A stretch of 16,106 bases of DNA from NCBI GenBank assembly GCA_903905665.1, contig CAIVHJ010000179.1, forward strand, positions 1 to 16,106, given 5' to 3'. Source of the DNA: an uncultured Phycisphaerales bacterium (lineage in GTDB: Bacteria; Planctomycetota; Phycisphaerae; UBA1845; CAIVHJ01). Position numbers and translations under genes: made by a program. The notes under the pieces were generated by a model, which was given only the letters and a program-made list of their open reading frames with translations, was not told the origin of the DNA and made no database searches. This document shows, piece by piece, positions 7,314 to 13,378 of this stretch (position 1 is its first letter; every line of letters begins with the position of its first letter).

Positions 7314-7730
7314 TTAAACCACTTCTTCGGCGAGTGAGATAATTTTCATGTGACCCGCTTCACGCAGCTCTCGTGCCACCGCACCGAAAATTCGGGTTCC
7401 ACGAGGCTCGTTGTTTTCGTCGATCAACACGATGGCGTTGCGATCGAACCGAACGTAGCTTCCGTCCCGTCGCCTCGTCGGATACTTCGTTCGCACCACC
7501 ACCCCTTTGACGATACGCGCTTTTTTCTTTTCCGGACGGGTCCTCGCCTTGGCGAATTCCGAAGTCGGCAGCGCCTTTTTGACTGTCCCGATAATAATGT
7601 CGCCGATTCCGGCCGTCTGGAGCCTGGGTTTGCCCAGCTTCCCCGTCGAACCCTTCATCACGCGAAAAACCATCACCTGCTTGGCGCCGGTGTTGTCCGC
7701 CACATCAACCGTGCTTTGCAACTGAATCAT
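7314..7730 (-). CDS. rplN: 50S ribosomal protein L14 with loop insertions
   Basis: L14 lies at the subunit interface, forms bridges with 16S rRNA, and is the docking site of the silencing factor RsfS. The 138-residue product is about 15 longer than the usual 122-123. Its core is unmistakable: MIQLQSTVDVADNTGAKQVM at the start, GVGD-like GIGDIIIGTVKKALP, RRRDGSYVRFDRNAIVLI, then GTRIFGAVARELR and MKIISLAEEVV at the end. The extra residues fall near positions 27-39 and 56-72, the latter lysine- and arginine-rich. The ATG overlaps the rpsQ stop as ATGA, with GAGG 7 bases upstream, so the two genes are probably translationally coupled. Confidence 0.97.
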   Translation of the reverse strand: MIQLQSTVDVADNTGAKQVMVFRVMKGSTGKLGKPRLQTAGIGDIIIGTVKKALPTSEFAKARTRPEKKKARIVKGVVVRTKYPTRRRDGSYVRFDRNAIVLIDENNEPRGTRIFGAVARELREAGHMKIISLAEEVV

Positions 7731-8062
7731 ACACGCACCTCTGTGGCTTCCGGAGCGGAGACGGTATTTCCTGCCCCCGCACGACCCAGAACACGAATCA
7801 CACGCCATCTCTTCGTCCGGGAAATCGGCCGACACTCCGTAATCTCAACCCGATCGCCGATCTGCGCCGTGCCCTGTTCATCGTGCACGTGTAATCGGGT
7901 GCGGTGCCGAATAATCTTGGCGTATCGGGGATGCTTGGACAAACGATTGATGACCACCCGGACGGTCTTCAGGCTGGGCACCGCATCGACCACCCCGACC
8001 TGCATCGACCGCTTTCCTCGTTCACGGGCCTCACTCACGCTTGGATCTGTCATTGTCATCAT
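7727..8062 (-). CDS. rpsQ: 30S ribosomal protein S17 with extended ends
   Basis: S17 binds 16S rRNA in the 30S body during early assembly. The core is clear: MQVGVVDAVPSLKTVRVVI, then RLSKHPRYAKIIRHRTRLHV, HDEQG, and IGDRVEITECRPISRTKRW. From ATG 8062 it is 111 residues against about 85 usual, with about 19 extra at the N-terminus and a tail of about 18 after RVIRVLG. The start is uncertain: ATG codons occur at 8062, 8059 and 8053, with GGA 3-12 bases before them, and at 8008 (MQVGVV), which would remove the N-terminal extension. It lies 16 bases after rpmC and overlaps rplN by 4 bases. Confidence 0.95.
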   Translation of the reverse strand: MMTMTDPSVSEARERGKRSMQVGVVDAVPSLKTVRVVINRLSKHPRYAKIIRHRTRLHVHDEQGTAQIGDRVEITECRPISRTKRWRVIRVLGRAGAGNTVSAPEATEVRV

Positions 8063-8078
8063 TCGTCCAACCCCAGTT

Positions 8079-8327
8079 TTACTTCGAAGCCGTCTTTCGA
8101 GCCATGGTTTCCAAATGGTATTGCTGTTGCTCGACGTTCTGCTCGCCGCGTTCACGCAAAATCGTGGAAACCCGGGCGATATCCCGTTTGGTCTTGGTCA
8201 ATTGCGTGGGATCGGCCAATTTTTCCGTCACCGCCTGAGACCGCAAATCGAACAGGTGCCGGCGAAGCCGTTCCAGCTCAGCATGCAATTCCTCGACTCT
8301 AAGCTCACGAATTTCCGAAATCTTCAT
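8079..8327 (-). CDS. rpmC: 50S ribosomal protein L29
   Basis: L29 is a small helical protein beside the tunnel exit, next to L23, that helps form the nascent-chain factor platform. The first 62 or so residues match the family: MKISEIRELRVEEL, then LRRHLFDLRSQAVTEKL and the second helix TKTKRDIARVSTILRERG. The total of 82 residues is longer than the usual 60-70 because of a glutamine-rich then basic tail (EQNVEQQQYHLETMARKTAS). AGAG lies 8 bases and AAGG directly before the ATG. It keeps its normal position between rplP and rpsQ. Confidence 0.96.
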   Translation of the reverse strand: MKISEIRELRVEELHAELERLRRHLFDLRSQAVTEKLADPTQLTKTKRDIARVSTILRERGEQNVEQQQYHLETMARKTASK

Positions 8328-8352
8328 CCTTCAGTCTCTTAATTCTTTTTGT

Positions 8353-8772
8353 CTATCGTCGTCCCGAGCGCTTCACAAATCGGCAGCGAAACGGCATCTT
8401 GCGGGACACGCGAACCAGCGCCTCTTTCGCCACGCGCTCGGCCACGCCCCCCACTTCAAAGACGATCTGACCCGCTCGAACACACGCCACCCAGTGATCC
8501 GGATCGCCTTTCCCCTTGCCCATTCTCGTCTCGACCGGTTTGGCCGACACGGGCTTATGGGGGAAAATTCGCACATAGACCCGGCCTTCACGGTGCAGAT
8601 AGTGATTGGCGGACACGCGACCGGCTTCGATCTCCCGAGCCGACACGTATCCCGTCGATAAAATCTGAAGACCGTAATCACCGAACACCACGGTATTTCC
8701 ACGCGTCGCGTTCGTCTTCTGATAACGCCTTTGGGCTTTGCGATATTTCACTCGACTCGGCAACAAGGCCAT
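8353..8772 (-). CDS. rplP: 50S ribosomal protein L16
   Basis: L16 is a late-assembly 50S protein that touches the elbow of A-site tRNA and organises the functional core. The 139-residue product has the N-terminal MALLPSRVKYRKAQRR, the motif VFGDYGLQ, and ETRMGKGKG, where Arg83 matches the arginine that is hydroxylated in E. coli (Arg81). The C-terminal half (VACVRAGQIVFEVGGV, then MPFRCRFV) is normal. GGGAG lies 8 bases before the ATG. It follows rpsC by 36 bases. Confidence 0.98.
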   Translation of the reverse strand: MALLPSRVKYRKAQRRYQKTNATRGNTVVFGDYGLQILSTGYVSAREIEAGRVSANHYLHREGRVYVRIFPHKPVSAKPVETRMGKGKGDPDHWVACVRAGQIVFEVGGVAERVAKEALVRVSRKMPFRCRFVKRSGRR

Positions 8773-8808
8773 GTCCGATACTCCCGAAACTCCGTCATTC
8801 GCCCAGGA

Positions 8809-9504
8809 CTACAATTTACCCCGACGATGCCGGCGAGGACTTTCCTGAGCGATCGCCTCAATTTCCTCACCATACCGCCCAAGGTAAATCCACACCTTGA
8901 TCCCGATCACCCCATACGTCGTTCGACACCCGATGAAACCATAGTCCACATGCGCCTGAAGCGTCTGAACCGGCAGGGCGCCCATATGCATCGACTCCGA
9001 ACGGGACATCTCCTGACCACCGAGTCGTCCACTCAGACGAATTTTGACCCCCAGTGCTCCGGCAGCCATCGTCGCTTCCATTCGCTGCTTCATCACCCGT
9101 CGAAACGCAGCTCGCTTTTTCAGCTGCTCCCCGATCGCTTCCGCCACCAACTGGGCGTTCACGTCAGGATTTTTGATCTCGATAATGTGAATGCTGACCT
9201 TCCGGTCGATCAATTCTTCCAACGCTTCCTTCAACTTCTCGACCTCGGCGCCTTTCGGACCGATCACCAGACCCGGCCGACCCGTGTGCAGAAAAATCTT
9301 GACTTCGTCCCGGGTTCGCTCAATTTCCATCTTGGCCACCGCCGCATAGGGAGGTTGGCGATTGAGGCGTCCGTCGATGTAGCGTCGGATTTTCTGGTCC
9401 TCAATCAGGAATTCACCATACGCCGCTTTCGGGGCGTACCATCTCGATTGCCATTCTTCGGTGATCCCGATCCGAAATCCGATTGGATTAACTTTTTGAC
9501 CCAC
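8809..9504 (-). CDS. rpsC: 30S ribosomal protein S3
   Basis: S3 lies at the mRNA entry tunnel and, with S4 and S5, takes part in ribosomal helicase activity. The 231-residue product begins MGQKVNPIGFRIGI. It has a KH type II domain with the GxxG loop in GLVIGPKGAEVEKLKEAL (about residues 78-95) and the C-terminal signature TTYGVIGIKVWIYLG. In the segment before it, the usual YREG-type motif reads MHMG (about residues 171-174), a small divergence. Translation starts at GTG 9504, supported by GGAG at a 7-base spacing. It sits 18 bases after rplV. Confidence 0.98.
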   Translation of the reverse strand: MGQKVNPIGFRIGITEEWQSRWYAPKAAYGEFLIEDQKIRRYIDGRLNRQPPYAAVAKMEIERTRDEVKIFLHTGRPGLVIGPKGAEVEKLKEALEELIDRKVSIHIIEIKNPDVNAQLVAEAIGEQLKKRAAFRRVMKQRMEATMAAGALGVKIRLSGRLGGQEMSRSESMHMGALPVQTLQAHVDYGFIGCRTTYGVIGIKVWIYLGRYGEEIEAIAQESPRRHRRGKL

Positions 9505-9522
9505 AGTGGCACTCCGCCTGCG

Positions 9523-9876
9523 TTATCGCTCTGCCAGTACAATATGCAAATGACTGCTCTTTTTCAGAATCGGATGAGCCCGACCGCGATCTTTCGGCTG
9601 AAAACGCTTATACACCGGTCCGGCGTCCACCCGTGCCTCAGCCACGTAAAGCCGATCCATCTGCGCTTCCTGTTCGTCGGCGTTCGCCATGGCGCTTTTG
9701 AGCACCTTGCGAATCTCCATCGCGGGACGCATCCGGTTGAACTGCAAAACCTCCATCGCCTCACCGCACATCCGCCCCCGGATCAAATCAATCACCAGTC
9801 TCGCCTTGCGGGGCGTTAAGCGGGCATAACGGTACGTCGCTCGCCAACGTCGCTCTTTTGTTTCGCTGTCAACCAT
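9523..9876 (-). CDS. rplV: 50S ribosomal protein L22
   Basis: L22 binds many 23S rRNA domains; its long beta-hairpin lines the peptide exit tunnel beside L4, the region tied to macrolide resistance and nascent-chain stalling. The 117-residue product has the typical YARLTPRKARLVIDLIRG, a long central helix with KSAMANADE, and the hairpin and end VYKRFQPKDRGRAHPILKK then SSHLHIVL. AGGA lies 8 bases before the ATG. The 76-base gap separating it from rpsS is longer than most in the cluster. Confidence 0.98.
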   Translation of the reverse strand: MVDSETKERRWRATYRYARLTPRKARLVIDLIRGRMCGEAMEVLQFNRMRPAMEIRKVLKSAMANADEQEAQMDRLYVAEARVDAGPVYKRFQPKDRGRAHPILKKSSHLHIVLAER

Positions 9877-9912
9877 GATCGCGCAATCCTGTAATCTTCA
9901 ACACGCTTCTCA

Positions 9913-9938
9913 GGTTCGGACCGTCTCTCGACCAAACC
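9913..9938 (-). promoter_or_regulatory. Possible hairpin in rpsS-rplV gap
   Basis: In the transcribed strand GGTTTGG and CCGAACC can form a 7-base-pair stem with one G-U pair around a 12-base loop. An alternative pairing of GGACC with GGTCC partly overlaps it. It lies in the 76-base gap before rplV, 36 bases upstream of the start. No T-tract follows, so it is unlikely to be a terminator; it could be a processing or attenuation element. Confidence 0.3.
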
Positions 9939-9952
9939 GGGTCCTCGCAGAT

Positions 9953-10264
9953 TTATCCGGCGGCGGGCGGTGCTGCCCCTGCAGCAGCCGCTGCTTCAGC
10001 CTTACGATGCCCCGAATGGCCCCGGAACACACGCGTGGGTGAAAACTCACCCAGTTTGTGCCCCACCATTTCCTCGGTCACGAATACCTTGTGAAACATT
10101 TTCCCGTTGTGTATCTCAAACGTATGCCCGACAAACTCAGGCACAATCGTGCAACGCCTCCGCCACGTGCGAATCGGCGCCGTGTTGCCGCTCTGCTTGG
10201 CATTCATAACCTTCGCAAACAGTTTCGGCTCAACAAATGGACCTTTTTTAGCCGATCGCGTCAT
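9953..10264 (-). CDS. rpsS: 30S ribosomal protein S19
   Basis: S19 forms a complex with S13 in the 30S head and touches the A-site finger of the 50S subunit. The first 87 residues match the family closely: MTRSAKKGPFVEPKLFAKV, then IRTWRRRCTIVPEFVGHTFE, and KLGEFSPTRVFRGHSGHRK. About 15 extra residues follow, almost entirely alanine, glycine and proline, so the total is 103 against about 92 usual. GAGGA lies 9 bases before the ATG. It follows rplB by 27 bases. Confidence 0.98.
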   Translation of the reverse strand: MTRSAKKGPFVEPKLFAKVMNAKQSGNTAPIRTWRRRCTIVPEFVGHTFEIHNGKMFHKVFVTEEMVGHKLGEFSPTRVFRGHSGHRKAEAAAAAGAAPPAAG

Positions 10265-10291
10265 CGTTAATCGTCCTCAATTCAAACAATT

Positions 10292-11158
10292 CTATCGCTT
10301 GGGCAACGGCAATTGACCGTAACGCACACTGAATCTTCGCCGCAAAATTCTTCGATTGGATGGCTTCCACGGTTTTCGCGTTCGCCCACCCTTGGCCAGC
10401 ACGCCCGTCGGACTGCAAGGATGTCTCCCCCCGCCGCTTCGACCTTCACCGCCTCCGAGGGGATGCGCCACCGGATTCATCGCCACACCGCGTACATGCG
10501 GCCGGCGCCCCATGTGACGTGTCCGACCCGCTTTGCCGATCGATATATTCTGGTGATCCGCATTGCCCACCGTGCCGATCGTGGCACGACATTCCACGTG
10601 AACCTGTCTCATTTCCCCGGACGGAAACACCAGCGTCGCATAATCCCCTTCTTTGGCGATCAATCGGGCCCCCGATCCCGCGCTGCGAACCAACTTCCCG
10701 CCGCGACCCGGTGTCAATTCAACGTTGTGTACGTCCATTCCCACCGGAACGCAGCGAAGCGGCATCGCATTGCCCGAATTCGGTTCGGCCTTGGGACCGC
10801 TTTCGACCTTCATGCCCGATCGCATTCCCGCAGGCGCCAGGATATAACTCAATTCCCCGTCGGCATATCGGATCAGGGCAATGTTGGCACTGCGATTGGG
10901 ATCAAACTCCACTGCCACCACTTCCGCCGGAATTCCATCTTTACGACGTTTGAAATCCACCCGGCGATATAAAGACCGCGCCCCCCCGCCTCGATGACGG
11001 CACGTGATCATTCCCGAGTGATTACGACCCCCGTGCTTGTGCAACCGCTCAAGCAGAGCCTTGGTCGGCCGACGCGAAGAATCCGTCAGATCGGAAAAAT
11101 CGCTCACCTGACCTGCTCGGCGTCCCGCTGAAGTCGGTTTATAACTAATGATGCCCAT
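10292..11158 (-). CDS. rplB: 50S ribosomal protein L2
   Basis: L2 is one of the most conserved 50S proteins and is needed for subunit association and peptidyl transferase activity. The 288-residue product has the N-terminal region MGIISYKPTSAGRRAGQ, an OB-like then SH3-like core (YILAPAGMRSGMKVESG; HNVELTPGRGGKLVRSAGS) and the C-terminal RGVAMNPV segment. His232 corresponds to the key His229 of E. coli. Its neighbours differ: the DHPHGGGEGR of E. coli reads AHPLGGGEGR here. The end is a normal basic RNA-binding tail. AGG lies 8 bases before the ATG, and rplW ends 9 bases upstream. Confidence 0.98.
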   Translation of the reverse strand: MGIISYKPTSAGRRAGQVSDFSDLTDSSRRPTKALLERLHKHGGRNHSGMITCRHRGGGARSLYRRVDFKRRKDGIPAEVVAVEFDPNRSANIALIRYADGELSYILAPAGMRSGMKVESGPKAEPNSGNAMPLRCVPVGMDVHNVELTPGRGGKLVRSAGSGARLIAKEGDYATLVFPSGEMRQVHVECRATIGTVGNADHQNISIGKAGRTRHMGRRPHVRGVAMNPVAHPLGGGEGRSGGGRHPCSPTGVLAKGGRTRKPWKPSNRRILRRRFSVRYGQLPLPKR

Positions 11159-11167
11159 CGCAATAAC

Positions 11168-11479
11168 CTAAAACAAATCAATGTGAAAACCGGGATTCAA
11201 AACCACAACCGCCTTCTTCCACGACCGAGTCTCGCCGAACGTCATACGATACCGTCGCTGTTTGCCCAGGCGATTCGACGTTCGCACGCTTAGTACTTCC
11301 ACGTTGTAAATCCGCTCGATCGCCCTTTTAATTTCCGTCTTTGTCGCCTCCGGGTGAACTTCAAACGTGTACGACCCGCCCCGCGCCACCTTCCAGTTGG
11401 TCTCCGGATGCGACAGGGTGCTCTGATGAGTCCCCTTCTCCGTCACCAGCGGTCGAACGATTACGTGATAAATATCCAT
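11168..11479 (-). CDS. rplW: 50S ribosomal protein L23
   Basis: L23 sits at the tunnel exit and is the docking site for trigger factor and SRP. The 103-residue product starts MDIYHVIVRPLVTEKG; Glu14 in VTEK matches E. coli Glu18, the trigger-factor contact. The core YTFEVHPEATKTEIKRAIE and VRTSNRLGKQRRYRM are typical. Between them lies an extra segment of about ten residues (around 20-32). I chose ATG 11479, with GGTGAG 8 bases upstream. A GTG at 11488 overlapping the rplD stop (GTGA) would add three residues, but its ribosome binding site would have no spacing. Confidence 0.97.
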   Translation of the reverse strand: MDIYHVIVRPLVTEKGTHQSTLSHPETNWKVARGGSYTFEVHPEATKTEIKRAIERIYNVEVLSVRTSNRLGKQRRYRMTFGETRSWKKAVVVLNPGFHIDLF

Positions 11480-11484
11480 GACGA

Positions 11485-12123
11485 TCACTCACCGGATTCA
11501 ACAGCCGCACGACGCACAAACGCCTCAAACGCCGGCCGGGTAAAAATCAATTTCTCACGTCGCAACACTTCGTAAGCATTCAAATCGCTCACCGGTTTGA
11601 CGTCGGTTTTCGGAATATTTCGACTCGCGCGATAAACCGGCTGCGAACATTTCTCCATCGCCAGCACGCATCCCCGCCCCGCGCCTAGTGCGGTCAGCGC
11701 CGTTTTAAGTTCTTTGGTTTTGGATTGTTGAAGGTCGAATGCGTCGAGGACGAGAACGTTGTGGGCGAGAATCTTGGACAGCACGGCGTTGCGACACGCG
11801 AGTCGTCGCATTTGTTTGGGCATCTGCTGGCGGTAGTCTCGCGTCACCTTCGCAAACGCTCGTCCGCCACCGCGACGCTGCGGGGTCCGAACCGCGCCCA
11901 TTCGCGCATTGCCCGTCCCTTTTTGGCGATACAACTTTCGCGTCGAACCTTCGACCATCCCTCGCGATTTCGTCGCCACCGTTCCCTGTCGCGCATTCGC
12001 CAAATACATCACCACCGCTTGTTTCAGAAGCTGGGGACGGATTCGCCCCCCAAGGTGTGCTTCGTCGATGCTCACCTTGCCCACTTCTTGTCCCACCGTC
12101 GTATATACAGGTATCTCAAGCAT
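11485..12123 (-). CDS. rplD: 50S ribosomal protein L4
   Basis: L4 binds 23S rRNA early in assembly, and its extended loop lines the exit tunnel opposite L22. In E. coli it represses its own operon through the S10 leader. From ATG 12123 the product is 212 residues, starting MLEIPVYTTVGQEVGKVSID. The tunnel loop KLYRQKGTGNARMGAVRTPQ and RRGGGRAFA are present, followed by the Rossmann-like C-terminal half (VLVLDAFDLQQSKTKEL). The frame opens earlier at GTG 12177 within rplC, but those residues are not L4-like. No strong ribosome binding site lies at usual spacing (GAGG is about 15 bases away), so coupling to rplC is likely. Confidence 0.97.
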   Translation of the reverse strand: MLEIPVYTTVGQEVGKVSIDEAHLGGRIRPQLLKQAVVMYLANARQGTVATKSRGMVEGSTRKLYRQKGTGNARMGAVRTPQRRGGGRAFAKVTRDYRQQMPKQMRRLACRNAVLSKILAHNVLVLDAFDLQQSKTKELKTALTALGAGRGCVLAMEKCSQPVYRASRNIPKTDVKPVSDLNAYEVLRREKLIFTRPAFEAFVRRAAVESGE

Positions 12124-12140
12124 GGCGTTATGACTTATCC

Positions 12141-12794
12141 TCAACTTCGGGTCTTGGCTTTGCGAATCAACACACATCCACCATTCGGACCCGGTATTCC
12201 TCCCTCGACCAGCAGTAAATTCCGCTCGACATCCACCTGGATCAGGCGTTGGCTTTTAACGGTTATACGCGCATCACCCAGGTGACCTCCCATCCGCTTG
12301 CCTTTTTTCGGCCCGCCGGTCCCACCACGTTCGTTTCCATGGCTTCCGATGCTTCCGGGGCTGCGATGTTTGCGTTCAGTTCCGTGGGAATTCGGCATTC
12401 CGCCGAAATGATATCGTTTCATGACTCCCGCAAAACCACGCCCTTTGGACACTCCGATCACATCCACGTACCGAATGTTGTTCTGACTGAACAACTCCAC
12501 CGTCACCACGTCGCCCTGACCGAGTGACGTGGGTTCCGTCAGGCGAACCTCGCGAAGATATCGTTTGGGCGTCGTTCCCGCCGCTAAAGCATGACCAATT
12601 TTCGGCATCGTCGCACGATGCGGTTTCACGTCCCCGAATCCCAGCTGCACTGCCTCGTAACCATCCCGCTCTTTATTGCGAACCTGCATCACGGTGCACG
12701 GACCTGCCTGAACGACGGTCACGGGAATCGCATCTCCGTTTTCGTCGAAGATCCTTGTCATTCCGATCTTTTTTCCAAGCAGAGCCGGTATCAT
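12141..12794 (-). CDS. rplC: 50S ribosomal protein L3
   Basis: L3 starts 50S assembly, and its long loops reach the peptidyl transferase centre. The 217-residue product has LLGKKIGMTRIFDENGDAIP at the start, the motif VIGVSKGRGFAGVMKRYHFG, then the loop RSPGSIGS and KKGKRMGGHLG. In this loop the NQTPG region, with Gln150 methylated by PrmB in E. coli, is replaced by a glycine-rich, slightly longer stretch (SHGNERGGTGGP, residues 151-162). No clear ribosome binding site is seen. A 145-base gap with repeats and hairpins separates it from rpsJ, unlike other gaps here. Confidence 0.98.
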   Translation of the reverse strand: MIPALLGKKIGMTRIFDENGDAIPVTVVQAGPCTVMQVRNKERDGYEAVQLGFGDVKPHRATMPKIGHALAAGTTPKRYLREVRLTEPTSLGQGDVVTVELFSQNNIRYVDVIGVSKGRGFAGVMKRYHFGGMPNSHGTERKHRSPGSIGSHGNERGGTGGPKKGKRMGGHLGDARITVKSQRLIQVDVERNLLLVEGGIPGPNGGCVLIRKAKTRS

Positions 12795-12939
12795 CGCAAC
12801 ACGCTTTCTCTGTCAACTTACGGACAGGTGTCATTGCGCTTCCACGGACTGACCCGTGTCATTAACTGGATTGTCGCTTCAGGAACGGAACGAGGCTTTC
12901 GCCGCGATGGGGATCACCGCGACTCGCCGCTAAGTCCGT
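12795..12939 (-). promoter_or_regulatory. Structured leader-like gap before rplC
   Basis: This is the longest non-coding gap within the ribosomal run. In the transcript it holds an imperfect 9-pair hairpin with a CCCC loop (12899-12922), a hairpin with CACGG/CCGTG stem and 6-base loop (12843-12858), and two copies of AATGACAC (12856-12863 and 12828-12835) 28 bases apart, each followed closely by TCCGT. ACGGACT just after the rpsJ stop (12933-12939) is complementary to AGTCCGT at 12844-12850, which overlaps the second hairpin, so the two pairings exclude each other. No open reading frame fits. It may regulate rplC-rplD translation; this is inference only. Confidence 0.4.
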
Positions 12940-13248
12940 TTAGGTTTTGATCTTCACAAACACACCGGCAGGAACAACCAGCCGATTTAACGCCTCGATC
13001 GTCCGTGCGGTGGGCTCACGAATCTCGATCAGCCGCTTATGTGTTCGCATCTCAAATTGCTCTCTGGATTTCTTGTCGATGTGCGGACCGCGAAGAACCG
13101 TATATCGCTCGATTCGGGTGGGCAATGGAACAGGGCCAAGCACCTTGGCATTGGTGCGCTTGGCGTTATCCACAATATCCCGTGCCGACGCATCCAGTGC
13201 ACGGTGATCATACGCTTCCATCCGAATTCGAATACTTCCGCCTGTCAT
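12940..13248 (-). CDS. rpsJ: 30S ribosomal protein S10
   Basis: S10 is a 30S head protein and, as NusE, a partner of NusB and NusG in antitermination and transcription-translation coupling. From ATG 13248 it has 102 residues: SIRIRMEAYDHRALD, then DIVDNAKRTNAKVLGPVPLP, TRIERYTVLRGPH and MRTHKRLIEIREPT are all canonical. A GTG two codons upstream (13254) is an alternative start, with GGA about 9 bases before it. It is the first gene of the ribosomal run, with its own predicted promoter and a small hairpin in its leader. Confidence 0.97.
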   Translation of the reverse strand: MTGGSIRIRMEAYDHRALDASARDIVDNAKRTNAKVLGPVPLPTRIERYTVLRGPHIDKKSREQFEMRTHKRLIEIREPTARTIEALNRLVVPAGVFVKIKT

Positions 13249-13272
13249 CGACACACACTTTCATCCACAAGA

Positions 13273-13288
13273 ATGCTCTACGGAGCAT
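13273..13288 (-). promoter_or_regulatory. Hairpin in the predicted rpsJ leader
   Basis: ATGCTC and GAGCAT form a perfect 6-base-pair stem around a CGTA loop, about 24 bases before the rpsJ ATG and about 10 bases after the expected transcription start. It is too far from a T-tract to be a terminator. It may tune rpsJ translation or protect the mRNA 5' end. Confidence 0.45.
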
Positions 13289-13304
13289 CAATTAAGGATC
13301 ACTC

Positions 13305-13332
13305 AGTGTACACCCAAAAAACGATAAGTCAA
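13305..13332 (-). promoter_or_regulatory. Predicted sigma70-type promoter for the S10 operon
   Basis: In the transcribed strand TTGACT (13327-13332, five of six consensus bases) is followed after 16 bases by TACACT (13305-13310, four of six). The spacer is T-rich in the middle. Transcription would begin near 13298, giving a leader of about 50 bases before rpsJ. It lies in the 130-base gap after fusA, where no clear terminator is seen, so read-through from fusA may add to expression. Confidence 0.6.
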
Positions 13333-13378
13333 GAAGCCGGAATGGATTCGGATGACAAAATTCGAACCGGTGGGATAA

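Noticed and set aside
7350..8342. A 330-codon plus-strand open frame opposite rplN, rpsQ and rpmC
   Set aside because: Antisense shadow of three certain genes; no motif recognised.
8731..9819. A 362-codon plus-strand open frame opposite rpsC and rplV
   Set aside because: It spans two conserved ribosomal genes antisense, has no family features, and its composition is that of a reverse-complement shadow.
12800..12825. TTGACA near the rplC start as a -35 element
   Set aside because: At 17 bases downstream the sequence is TGATAC, a poor -10 that overlaps the rplC start codon; not a credible promoter.
13333..13378. Imperfect inverted repeat after the fusA stop as a possible terminator
   Set aside because: The stem GGTTCG/CGAATCC needs a bulge, has a long loop and is not followed by a T-tract, so I do not call a terminator.
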